From Thamnidium elegans (lineage: Eukaryota > Mucoromycota > Mucoromycetes > Mucorales > Mucoraceae): DNA of 64,000 nucleotides. Under the pieces are notes generated by a model, which was given only the letters and a program-made list of their open reading frames with translations, ran no database searches and had not been told where the DNA came from. Location: NCBI GenBank assembly GCA_025201345.1, contig JAIXMG010000044.1:62001-126000 (forward strand). The letters are read 5' to 3'. The translations under genes and the position numbers were made by a program. Below, one piece after another: positions 38,671 to 50,632 of this stretch. Positions within the stretch are counted from its first letter, which is position 1; each line of letters begins with the position of its first letter.

Positions 38671-39190
38671 TTATGTCTTCCTAAAGGCTTCTGGGCGACT
38701 GTTGTTATTTTGAGCCTTATAAAGGAAAACGGAACGAATATTCATACCAGCCATATGGTCTCTATTCCATCGTGTATCACAAGTAGAGCATTTGAGTACT
38801 GAGTGTATTTTTAAGCCGGAGCTGTTTTTTTTCGTTCGAGGTTGTTCTGGTTTGGCACCTAGGGCATATTTGTGAAGTCAGATATTCATCAACCATTACA
38901 ACGTAAGTTGGTACTTTTTTGTTTCTTTCGCGAGCAAATTTAATGAGGGAGTCTTTAACGACTTTGGTAGGAGCAGGTACGTTTCCTCTCAAGTTACCAA
39001 ACATGGCAGCGCCAAAAGCAAGTACAACAGGCTTGTTTGATTCTTCTGGTCCATCTCCAGGGGAAAGCTGCTTCCACTTCTTGTCACTATCTTCAATCAC
39101 CATATGTCTGAACTTTACTAACGTATCATCTTCGGTTTCCGAGCCCTGGTTAAATTCAGTAACTTGCTCAACGTGCGAAGATCATCATAT
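38671..39190 (-). pseudogene. Fanzor/TnpB-like relic, copy C (frameshifted)
   Basis: The minus strand reads LVKFRHMVIEDSDKKWKQLS, then VVLAFGAAMFGNLRGNVPAP, TYVVMVDEYLTSQICPRCQT, and after a shift KCSTCDTRWNRDHMAGMNI, ending in FRKT and a stop at 38671-38673. This is the RuvC-II region, the zinc ribbon (CPRC and CSTC) and the RuvC-III Asp region of a Fanzor-type protein. The frame breaks in an eight-base homopolymer at 38825-38832. The N-terminal half and RuvC-I are missing. Confidence 0.72.
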
Positions 39191-40949
39191 TCACTCTGTA
39201 TTTTATACTGGTTGATGATTTATGATATAATAATAACTATCACACACACAAAAAAAAAAAAAGATGATAAAATACCCCCTTTTAAACAGCTATTTTATCA
39301 TTTCGGAAAAAAAAAAGTTGGTGATAACAAAGCCTTTTACAGTATGCTCTCGAATCCGTTGTAACAACTGTCTATACGTGTATTTGAAATTACTTGTATC
39401 ATTGTGTTATTTCGATAAGTAAGCTGTAATAGGTAAAATCTTGTTTGCACGCAATTGTTTTTAATTTATATAGTTGTTTATAATAAAAAAAGAGATCTAA
39501 TTAATACGCAGATAATATTATTGATGTATATAATTTTATGTAACTCGATATATGATAACATCACACTTGTATAAATGATGTATACTTTATTTCTCCTAAA
39601 TATCCTAAATAACAATGATTCTTAACTATACTTTTAATATACACATAAAAGAAACTCTATTTATATTAGGGTTTATCTCAATTATATTTCAGTAAAAGAT
39701 TTATGTAACAATCTCTCTTCTATAGAAGAAAAATACCAACGCTCAATATGCATCACATCTTAAAAACACAACTTTTTATCCAACCGACAAAAACCCTCAG
39801 AAACTAGAGTCATATCACAGTCTTAAGATAAACTGTTAAAAATCACAATGAAGAAGGAAATACATTACTGTGCATTTAACTTTTAAAATAAGAAGCGCAA
39901 CAATATGTCTCTTTTTATGTGCTACTTATACAAAAAGGATTTCCAAAAATATCCTAAATTTTTCTCAATAATTGTATTTAAACTTTCCCAAATATTCACT
40001 TACTCTTTCTTAATAACCTGTAAATAATTTGTGACTCCATTATTATATTTCGATATTTTAATACTCTTGAGTGCAGTCACTTTAACCAATTAAAATGAGA
40101 TGATTTACCAGTCCCTAGCAACTGAAATCTTTCGGCCTGTCAAAAAAAAATTTTTTTTTGCTCGAAAAAAAAAAGGTTTAAAAGGACCAACGAAGCGTTC
40201 AACATTTATACTTTTTTTTTATTATTATCAAACACAACTTGTAAGTACTAAAAACCAATAACATATTTAAATATTTTTTTTATACGTGTGTTCATATAAA
40301 GATGATTGATAAAATGGGAATCTCTCTGAAAAAAAGTGAAAGAGAACATTTATTTATTACTGAAATATGAACATTTAAAAATATTTTTTTATGTTATAAA
40401 CTTTATTATTAGTTCAATTTTCTAACTTTATTATAGTTTTTGTTTTCTTATTAAAAAGTGCGAAAGAAGTTGGCGTTGCTTCAAGAATAAAGAGTCTTAA
40501 TTGGTAAGTTATTTTTTACGGCTTTTTTTTTTTTTTTATTCTTGTTCATTTAAGTGATGACACATATGGTTTCAATAATTATCATGCACCACCACGCATA
40601 TACGGGGCGCAAGCCTCTATGATGATAGCGAAACATTAAAAAACTGAAAATGAAAGAACAAAAAATTAAAAAAAGTCTTTATTTTTTCTTTTTCATTCTT
40701 TACTAACATTTTCTATTCTTTACAGGCTTTTTTTTTCTTTCATTCTATCATAAATAAATAAAAATAATCTTTTTAAAAAAAATATACTTTGTGGCTTTTC
40801 TAAAGTAAATAATTTGTGACCCCTTTAATTTATAGTTATTAAGATATTTTCGTTAACGAAAGCTGTAAGATATCCAGTGATTTTTGGCTGAGATTTTTTT
40901 AGTAAAAGATCAATGAGAAGAGACTTGCTGTAAAAATCTAAATCAACCC

Positions 40950-41180
40950 TTGAGAGGGGGGAAACCGTGTTCACTACGGCGGTGTAAAGAATAGGAGTTC
41001 GCATACCAGAGTAACCTCCCAGCTGTATTTAGTAGTTGGAAGGTAGTAAAACCCAAAGTAATAGAAGGAAGCGGTTTGTACGCGGAGATTTCACCCTTCA
41101 GTAGCCATAAGCCTTTCTCCTTTTAGGAACTTGTTACTGAAAGGCAATATGTTCCCCGCGACTGATGCTGCCGTCCAAAT
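40950..41180. ncRNA. Candidate structured non-coding RNA (unassigned)
   Basis: This segment has a visibly higher G+C content than its AT-rich surroundings and no coding frame. Complementary arms nest: 41081-41088 pairs with 41153-41160 (CGCGGAGA/TCCCCGCG), inside it 41111-41117 with 41139-41145 (GCCTTTC/GAAAGGC), and inside that TCC/GGA at 41118-41128. A separate hairpin pairs 41014-41020 with 41038-41044. On the minus strand a T run follows at about 40938, as expected of an RNA polymerase III transcript, so minus is slightly preferred. I compared it from memory with U1-U6, U3, SRP, RNase P and RNase MRP and found no firm match. Confidence 0.45.
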
Positions 41181-42060
41181 AAATGTTTAAATAGTTAGCC
41201 AAGCAACTCAAGAAACATAAATATATATTATATGATTACTTATCTTTAACATGCATACGTTACAAGTATAAAGCATTTTTGGGAAGGCAAACCGCCGTGT
41301 TTACATATACTAAACTCAAGCTTCAGTAACAGCGCCCTTGTCTTTGCTTTGAAAAACCTTTTAGGAAAAAAATAGACAAAGAGGGGAAAATATTTATAGA
41401 GTAAAACAGCAGCCCAAAAATACCACCACACCATACCAGCTAGATAACAAGACAATACCAACAAGGAACGACACTACCAAACAAGGGAGGACTTTTACCG
41501 GCAAGGAAATACACTACGACATTTACCAAGCAAGAAAAAATATTACCAATAAGAAAAGACTTATCAAGAATCTGTCCTTAGTTCAAGTATACCAGCTTCA
41601 GTAACAAAAGCATAACAGTAGAAAAAAATCAACCAGTAGAAAGTAGTCATTTAATATGGAAGCACCCACCAAAAAACCATTCACGCATAAAAGAACTATC
41701 AGTATAAGAAGAAAAGTCACCATACGATATACCATGTATGTATTAATGTAAAGGCCATCAGTTAGAGCGTAATACTTTATATACTCTTACCGTGTACAAT
41801 CATAAGTAATAAAAAAAAGGAGGCAACATTTTTTTTTGCAGTTTATTTATATCAACATTATTGTTGTCAGTTTCATTGTATCAGAACCAGCATGAATGCC
41901 GTATGCCATATCTAGTTTTGTCCAGACTTTTAACATTATCTACGATAAAAATGGGACTCTCGTACATATTCGTAATATTTATAAGAGTGCGAATTTAGGT
42001 TCGAATTTCAAGACGTTTTTTCATTAAAAGCACGAAAATAGCTTTCTTCTTGTTTCAGTC

Positions 42061-42338
42061 ATGTCTGATTTTTGGTTTAAAGGTCCCATCGCTGAGGCTG
42101 TCAGTACGGTAACCCAAAACTCTTTGTTACTTGTAGTTTTTATATACGGTAAAAATGAAATAAAAAAATCCTTGCATCCTCAACTGTTCGAGACTAACTT
42201 GTACTTTATTTCAGATGACTCGGACCATAGTAAACAACTCGAAGCTACTTTAAACGATGAAAACGTATAGAATTATTTTTTTTAAAAAAAAAACTTGCAT
42301 CTCAAACTACTATGCATGCTGACTACATATTTTTTCTC

Positions 42339-42374
<36 letters not shown>

Positions 42375-43830
42375 CTTGCTTTAGTTATAAAGCAAAAATC
42401 CATCGCACTCAAAATGTCTAAAGATTCTGAACATGCTACCATGTTTAGTCAATTATGTAAGAAACCACAGACTACCAATATATATATACATATATATAAA
42501 CTTAATGTCATATAGATCCCATCTCGCAAGTACCTGTGGTATACTTTATCTGGTAAAGTACATATACCTGTTTTTTCTTTTTTAAAAAAAGTATTTACTT
42601 TTTATTGAGTAGCCAAGGAACAATAAAGGATTTTTGTATACAAGATTCAACAAGCCAAGAAATTGTCAACAAAATAAATAAGCTTTATCCTAATTCGTAA
42701 TGATTATTTTACTCCTGCAAAAAAAAAAAAAAAACTCATTATTTATTTATTGTAGCACTAAAGAGAAATTACAGGAATTGAACAAGAAACGTATCGAAGA
42801 AGAGAAAGCAGTAATTGGGATAACATTAAATTACTATCAATACCATATAAACTAACCCCAGATTAATTAGAAAGCTCGTGAGAACGAAATTCAAAGAAGA
42901 GAGCAAGGAAAGCTAACCCAAGAAACACAACAAAAGTTGCAAGAAAAACAAAACAAACTCCATGTGGAAAAAATGAAACGAGAGAAAAAAGCAGATGAAG
43001 AATACAAGAAGAAAGTAAAGGAACAAATTGCAGCTGATAGAGCAAATCAAATTGCTACTAGAAAGGCAGAAAAGCAAAGACTAGAGCAAAATAAAACAGC
43101 AGTGGAAGAGGCTTCATCTAGTACATCATCCAGGTAAAAACAAAAAAGGATTTAGAGCGTACATTTTTTTTTAAAATTATTATTACAGTTTTTATGATCA
43201 CAGTAGTTTAAACATTAAGCAATTAGACGGATCTAGTTTAAGGCATAGTTTTTCTTGTGAGTTTATACATGCATATATATACACTTAAAAATACACAATA
43301 GACTCAATTCTTGTTAGCTTCTGATACACTAGCCACTGTTTCTCAATGGATTGACATAGTAAGTTTTTATTTCTGTCACACACACAAATATCATCTAATT
43401 CCTTTACTAGTCAAGAACCGATGGCGATATGCCCTTTAAATTATTTGCGCAGTTCCCTAACCGTAATTTTGATATTGGAGATGAACAACGTACATTATTA
43501 GAACTAAAGCTATGTCCTAGTGGTACATTAATCATGAAGCCTATAAAGAACGCAGCTTCAGCCTACGCTGGAACATCTTCAAGAAGTTCATCTGGAGGGC
43601 TGTTGAATTACCTATACTCAGTTGGTGATACTGTATATAATTCAATAAGTTCTGTAGGAACGACTGTCTCGTCTTACTTGGTCACACCCACAACTACTCC
43701 AGAACCTGGGCAAAGACTAGGCGGACCTTCTTCTTCTACTACTAGCAATATCAATACTTTTGATTCCGTGAGATACAAAAAAGACGATGATGGTCAAACC
43801 TATAATGGCAACTCTGTTAACCAGGAATAA
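42061..43830 (+). CDS. UBX-domain protein with N-terminal thioredoxin-like region
   Basis: Ten exons: 42061-42148, 42215-42264, 42393-42456, 42516-42552, 42613-42696, 42756-42810, 42871-43133, 43189-43256, 43318-43358, 43411-43830, about 389 residues. The N-terminus (MSDFWFKGPIAEAVSTVTQN, SLLLVVFIYDDSDHSKQLE, YPISQVPVVYFI, GTIKDF) is a UAS/thioredoxin-like fold as in UBXN4/erasin. A charged coiled coil (ARENEIQRREQGKL and so on) leads to the UBX domain (LDGSSLRHSFSSSDTLATV, FKLFAQFPNRNFD, LLELKLCPSGTLIMKP). UBX proteins are adaptors of the p97/Cdc48 ATPase, and the UBXN4 type serves ER-associated degradation. The FPNR loop is close to the usual FPR Cdc48-binding motif. Several exons are under 60 nt, so junctions 2-5 are the least certain; all keep frame. 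Confidence 0.82.
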
Positions 43831-43962
43831 AAATAAAAAAAGAGCGTTTATTAATTTGTCTACAAAGGATATGATGAGAAAAAAAGAAAAAGAAAAAAGG
43901 AGAAGAAAAAAAAAACATATAATAATAATAATAAATGCTATTTTGAAAAAAGAATATGATAA

Positions 43963-45158
<1,196 letters not shown>

Positions 45159-45317
45159 TTTTTGTACTTGGCTGTATATGTATAAAAAAAGAAGAGTGAA
45201 AAAAAAAATACAAAAATAAAAAGGTCAATGTGTTGCAACCACAGAAAAAAAAAAAAAAAAAAAAGAGAAAAGGCAGTCCAGCTTTTTTTTCGGACTTTGC
45301 ATTAAGGGGTTTTTTTA

Positions 45318-47049
45318 TTAAACGCGAGTGTCAATAAAAGTAGGGTTTAAACTCAAGATGGAAGCAAGACAAGGATGCACTTCTACTTGAAAAGGCTTTA
45401 CTGGTGCGTGTTCACCATCAATGGAAACATATGCACTTTTACCTGGCCGAACAATGGGATTTAAACGGAAAGCTTTCACTTTATAATATTCAACCTAGTT
45501 ACTCAGAAAAAAAAAAAAGAGTTAAATTTAAGGTATCAAAATAAAAAAAAAAAGATACTTACAATGCTCAAATCCATATGTTTACCGGTATCAACATTGG
45601 TAAATACACCCAATTGTTTTGTAATACCTTTACCACCACGTACCAATAGTAAATCGATAAGACCATCATTAGGAGAAGCACAAGGATGGGACAACATACC
45701 ACGATTTAATAAGGGCACTTTACTAGACAAGAAGAAAGAGATATCATCTTCTATTTTTGTCCAAGTTTCTGGTAAAGGTTCAGAAAGTGGAGGCATTGTA
45801 TCTACTACAGCACCTTTATGAGATGTATTATTGATTTGTTTCCAAACGGAAGACTTTAAACTTGCTCTGCAAGTTTCCTTTATCACTTGTTTATCTGATT
45901 CAGCGATAAGAACGTGTGCTTCCAATTTATATGTTTTGTTTGATAAGATTTCTTGTAATAAACCAACTACTGTACGTGTATCACCCATCCAACGCATATG
46001 TTCTGTACCTAGATCAGCATAAGCAGCAATACCAAAGCTGTGTGAAAGAAAAGAAAAGTAACGACGGTCTTCATAAGTAACTGAACAAATATCCATAGCT
46101 AATGGACGACCTTTGATAATTTGTAATGAGGTATGAATAGGATCAAATCCTAATTTTTCTCCAAGCATAGAAATACTAAGTGAATTACTTGTGCCTGCAG
46201 GAATAATACCAAGTGATACCTTTCTAATGGCTTCCTTAGCATCTGCTCTTTGCAAAAAACCGTTAATGACTTCATGGATGACACCATCGCCACTCACTGT
46301 GACAATGGCATCATAATCATTTATATCCAAGTCTCTTGCTACTTGTAAAGCATGACCTTGATGCTCCGTGACTACATATGTAATATGTTAGTACATATAC
46401 AGCATAATAATTAGTCAGTAGTTTCTTTTTTTTTTTTACATTGTATGTCTAATTTGCACTTGGCTGCTTCTAAAATAGGCTTTACTTGCAGATCAAAAAT
46501 ATTCTTAGCTTTGGATTGGCCACCAAATGGATTAATTAAGATTTTAAGTCTTTTCTCAGCAATTAAATCTGTTTTTTTTTATTATGTAAAAAAGTTTATT
46601 TTGGAGGTTATATAAAAAATTAGTTTACCTTGGTAGACAAAGCTCATTAATATACGACAGAATTGAATTGCCTTTTCTTTTTGGTTATCCTTTACTGTAT
46701 ACATAAACTTGTGAAGATATAATGATGATTCAGGATCATTGGGTTGATCGCTTACGAGTATGTTTAATTGGATCATATTGGTTCGAGTATTATAGATTGC
46801 ATATAAAATATGCTTATTAGAAACAGGTATACTAGCAGGATTGGTACTAGCCGCTGGTATACAAATACAAGTTCGAGAAGATCTAACTTTTTAGACATGA
46901 GATGTTAGCATCTTGCAAAAAATAAATAAAATAAAAATACCTTTTTTACTACTGCTTAAATCACCTTCAATGCAAAGCCTTTTACCGTTATAATTTAATG
47001 TAACGGCTTTCCCCAAATTTTCAACATTCAATACATGACTATTACTCAT
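45318..47049 (-). CDS. Sphingoid long-chain base kinase (LCB4/5, sphingosine kinase family)
   Basis: Five exons on the minus strand: 47049-46941, 46886-46629, 46568-46440, 46371-45563, 45494-45318, about 493 residues. The DAG-kinase catalytic domain begins KRLKILINPFGGQSKAKNIF (ATP-binding C1), continues EHQGHALQVARDLD and DAIVTVSGDGVIHEVINGFL (SGDG motif, C2), GIIPAGTSNSLSISML (C3), and RPLAMDICSVTYEDRRYFSF. SPNDGLIDLLLVRGG and VSIDGEHAPVKPFQVEVHP are the late conserved motifs. It phosphorylates sphingosine/phytosphingosine at the 1-OH, controlling sphingolipid degradation and signalling. The N-terminal 130 residues resemble the variable region of fungal LCB kinases. The first 30 residues depend on the intron at 46887-46940. 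Confidence 0.93.
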
Positions 47050-47116
47050 TTTTTTTTTCTGCGTGTTAAAAGAAAAAAAAAAAGAAAGAAAGAAAGAAAG
47101 AGAAAGGTATTTATTA

Positions 47117-47148
<32 letters not shown>

Positions 47149-47239
47149 GTCCAGGTACCACCATATAAATCACAAATTCACCAAAACAGGCCATTCAACA
47201 TGGAATTATTGATAGACCGATTCAAACTGCTTATATAAA

Positions 47240-48139
47240 TTACATGGCAATACTAGCTTGAAGTGCTCGAAGTTCAGCCTCTTCATCATCTTCTTCGACC
47301 ACATTTTTATAGCCTAATTATATAATATATACTTAATAAAAAAATAATTATGTGTAGTATATACTCTATCTTTCTTACCTGGTGAACTTTGAGGTACGTT
47401 AGGTGCAGATACAACAGGTGAAGGTGTTTCCAACATCTTGGCATCTAGCTCTTCTTGTTCCAATTCCTCCAATTCGTTTAATAAGTCATCCTATTCACAG
47501 TGATTAATAAAAAAAAAGCCTTGTAAAAACATAAAAATTGTTACCTCATCTAATTCGTCTCCCATGCCAACTGGTCGAGAAATAGCTTCTGAAATCTCGT
47601 TAGCAACATCCATCTGGTCACGAATATCGTCCATTGTGGCATCTACCTTATCGATATCCCTAATTTTTCGTGTGTTTAATATGTTAGTATTGAAATTATA
47701 CCAATAAAACAGAAAAAAAAAAAAAAACTTACATTGAACCATGTATATTTTTCATTGCTTCAGCACCTGCACGCATGGCGCCCATTGTTTCCAAGTTGAC
47801 ATTAGCGTTTTCAATAGCCATCATTTGTGTTTCAATAGTCATACGAGCTCCGTTAATCTTTTCAATATTGCTTTCATATGCCTTCTTTCTTTTAAGTGCC
47901 ATTAAAGCAGCTAATTACATATGTACGTTAGAATAAATGTATGTATATGCCAAGACTTTTTTGTTTTGTTTACCATTTCTGTTCTTGGTAGCATTTAATT
48001 TAGCGATTTTAAGTTCATTCTCTGCTTTTGTCTCTAAAAAGGTTTGTCGCTTTTCCAACATGCCTAATGTTTCACGTAATTTGTAGATGGCATCCTTTGC
48101 TGTAGTTTTTGACTTTGCTTTACCGAAAAAAAGGTTCAT
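47240..48139 (-). CDS. SNF7: ESCRT-III subunit SNF7 (VPS32)
   Basis: Five exons on the minus strand: 48139-47974, 47910-47733, 47659-47545, 47490-47379, 47313-47240, about 214 residues. The basic N-terminal helix hairpin (AIYKLRETLGMLEKRQTFLE, ENELKIAKLNATKNRN, ALMALKRKKAYESNIEKING) is followed by IETQMMAIENANVNLETMGA, the acidic stretch VDATMDDIRDQMDVANEISE, and a C-terminal MIM1-like end (ELRALQASIAM). Snf7 polymerises on endosomal membranes and drives multivesicular body formation and other membrane scission events. The length is typical. It shares a 224-bp divergent promoter with the COX14-like gene, which contains a 47-nt T run. Confidence 0.95.
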
Positions 48140-48229
48140 AATGTATATATAATTAATGAGAAAAAAAAAGAAAAAGAAAAAAAGACAGAGAAAAAAACTA
48201 TTAGATTTTTTTTACACTACGTCATGTGG

Positions 48230-48231
<2 letters not shown>

Positions 48232-48278
<47 letters not shown>
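48232..48278. repeat. Poly(T) tract, 47 nt, in the SNF7/COX14-like divergent promoter
   Basis: This is the longest homopolymer in the window. It lies about midway between the SNF7 start at 48139 and the + strand start at 48364. Poly(dA:dT) runs of this kind typically exclude nucleosomes from promoters. Confidence 0.93.
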
Positions 48279-48363
48279 CTTTTTCTTTTTTGTCTTTAAA
48301 TAGCCAGGACGCTTGGAAATCATTTATTCTTTCTTCTTTAATATATAAATAAATAAATCGAAT

Positions 48364-48763
48364 ATGGCAGTTACTGGTCGTTTAGCTGATATTGCACAAA
48401 AGTCTGCTGTTATTTTCCTTGCTGGAACTACAGGTAAATTTTTGAACTCGTGTCTCGAATGATTTTTTTCTTTTACTAATATAAAAAGAATATTAGTTTA
48501 TTACATGGTTAATGTCGGTATGCTTGTTAACCGTAGAATGGAATTAAAGAAGCAAGGCAAACTTCACGAAGAACTTGTAAGAAAAATAAATAAACTGTTT
48601 ATTCTTTTTCTCGTTTGAATTAACTTTTTCTTTGTTGTAGGGTCGCTTAAATGATATTCTTGAAGCACAAACAGCTAGTAAAAAATCACTTCACGCTGAA
48701 ACATCTACTACACCTACACCTTTCCCCGATACTGGAAGAGCTGGACAAGTAAAAGATCTTTAA
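48364..48763 (+). CDS. Small mitochondrial COX14-like membrane protein
   Basis: Three exons: 48364-48433, 48497-48576, 48641-48763, giving 90 residues. The N-terminus RLADIAQKSAVIFLAGTTVY followed by YMVNVGMLVNRRMELKKQGK has one membrane helix, flanked by basic residues and followed by a short charged helix. This is the layout of COX14/cytochrome oxidase assembly family proteins in fungi. Cox14 stabilises newly made Cox1 in the inner membrane. The family call rests on the pattern around the membrane segment; the C-terminal 40 residues are Ser/Thr-rich and not diagnostic. Splice sites are standard. It is divergent from SNF7 and convergent with ATG17. Confidence 0.6.
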
Positions 48764-48901
48764 GAAAAAAAATAGAGTATATACCAATACTTTTTTTTCT
48801 CTTTTTTTGCGCGCACCAAAAAAAAAACACTCATTTCCACTCACTTAACAATTATATTGTATAAACAACGCATTATTTCACCCCCTGCTTGACTTTTCTT
48901 T

Positions 48902-48903
<2 letters not shown>

Positions 48904-48938
<35 letters not shown>
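48904..48938. repeat. Poly(T) tract, 35 nt
   Basis: It lies between the convergent stops of the COX14-like gene and ATG17. Confidence 0.93.
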
Positions 48939-48940
<2 letters not shown>

Positions 48941-48953
48941 TGTTATTTTTTTT

Positions 48954-50632
48954 TTAATTGTGATCGCTGTGAATCTCGGATAAAGCCTGTATAATTATAT
49001 ATATAAAATTTAGTTTGTTTTAAACATATTAATGAATGACGAATACCTTTTCAACACTACTACGTGATAAATTAGGAAGCCTGGTAACCACATCACTTTC
49101 TATAGCAACAGTTAAAATAGAAGGCGCGTCCTAATTACAGCAATAAAATAAATAAATAAGCACTTGCTTTAAAATTGTTTGTTTTACCTTAATAAATGGA
49201 CATAACACCTCGGGTAAATATTGGCCATGTTGTGCAGACCATGATCTTCGTTCTTGTAACTCATCATTATATGCAGCTTCAAATGATTTTAATAGTTCAT
49301 TTCTTAATTGGTCTTGTTTTTCTTGAGCGTTTTTCCTTCTGTCAATTTCCAGTAATAAATAATTGTAAGAAGAAGCGTAACATCTATACCATTCTACCAA
49401 CGACTTTAACTGTTCAAAGAACTCGTCTAGATTATTTTCTCTTTCCTTAATTTCGGATTCAAAATATAATAGTTTATCATAAATGGCTTCTACACTGAGT
49501 CCAATTTGATCCAATTGATTTAATACCTTTGCTAACTCTTCCTTGGCATGTAAATAAACTTGCATACGATCATAAATTTCTTCACTAGAAGATACTGTAT
49601 TAGTATACAGTAACAAATAATAATAAATAGTTATTACCTGGTAAAAATGACTACATCTAATCCAATTCTCAATTCTTCTATAATGTTTTGTAAACTATCA
49701 TCATCTGTTTTTAATATAGTAATATCCAACTTTTCACATTCTTCCGGGCCTAATTGAGTTATCCTTTGACAATAATTTAAATAAGAAATAATATTATATA
49801 TATATATATATATATCTATGTAATATCTAACCTGGTAGCTTCTTGTACTTGATCAAAGTGTTTCATTAAACTAGTCAATATATCAGCCATCTTTTGTGAC
49901 TCTTCTTCTTGCAATAATATTTTTTCGTTTGCAAAATTAGAAATAGAGTCATATAAAGAAATGGATGAAGCCTTTTCTTTAGATGACTGTAATTCTTGTA
50001 TTACATTAGACATATTTTTTGTTTGATTTAGCAGTGAATTATGAATAGTCTAATGGAATTAAAATTAAAAATTCATGCACTTTTAAAAACTTTGTCTTTT
50101 TGCTTGCCTCAATTTCACCAATTTCATCATCCGCTAATCTTTGCAGTTCAATGATTTCTTGATCAGAAATATAATCAAACAAGGTTACTTCGTTTTGACT
50201 TTCTCCACCTCTTTCTTCATTCACCTTTAATATATCTTTATCAATTGTACATTCTTTTAACAAGTTGAATATATTTGTTAATTCAATAGTAAGTGATTGT
50301 AACCTTGTTTCACGGTCCTGATTACAAAAAGTAAGTAAACAAGATAAATAAAAAGGGAGTGTGTGTGTATATTTTACTTTAATTCGCTTTTTACAAGACT
50401 CAGCTCCTGCATCTAGATAGTCTCTCATGTTGTCCAAATCTTTTAGTTGAAGATTAATGTGGTTATCTACAAAAAGTAACTTGGGATGGATTCTTTCAAT
50501 CGTTTCAATATACTTTTGTGAAGACTGTTGATATATATTCGCTTGATTACACATGTCTCTTCCTTGTGAAAATGCCTTTTTAGCTACAACTAAAAGGCTA
50601 ACAAGTTCTTGTTGTATGACTATATTTGTCAT
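48954..50632 (-). CDS. ATG17: Autophagy scaffold protein ATG17
   Basis: Seven exons on the minus strand: 50632-50378, 50317-50108, 50049-49832, 49763-49638, 49584-49188, 49130-49047, 48986-48954, about 440 residues. The protein is almost wholly helical: LVSLLVVAKKAFSQGRDMCN near the start, long Glu/Lys/Leu-rich coiled coils, then LVEWYRCYASSYNYLLLEID and RRSWSAQHGQYLPEVLCPFI with a final DAPSILTVAI. The GQYLPE-L-P block near the C-terminus is characteristic of Atg17. It scaffolds the Atg1 kinase complex at the start of autophagosome formation. The intron between exons 2 and 3 (50050-50107) begins with GC rather than GT. The acceptor of exon 5 is the second of two AGs, the first giving a stop. 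Confidence 0.83.

Larger units (their letters stand above)
36304..42060. other. Gene-poor region with mobile-element relics and a candidate RNA
   Basis: About 5.7 kb with no intact gene. It contains Fanzor relics at 36624-36767 and 38671-39190 and a strongly folded segment at 40950-41180, described separately. Small frames at 37386-37622, 37733-37936, 41246-41464 and similar have no motifs. Stretches 37000-38600 and 39200-40850 are AT-rich, with nothing recognised. Confidence 0.5.

Noticed and set aside
40950..41180. Assignment of the folded segment to U1, U2, U3, U4, U5, U6, SRP, RNase P or RNase MRP
   Set aside because: None of the landmark motifs of these RNAs could be matched by eye on either strand, so it is left unassigned.
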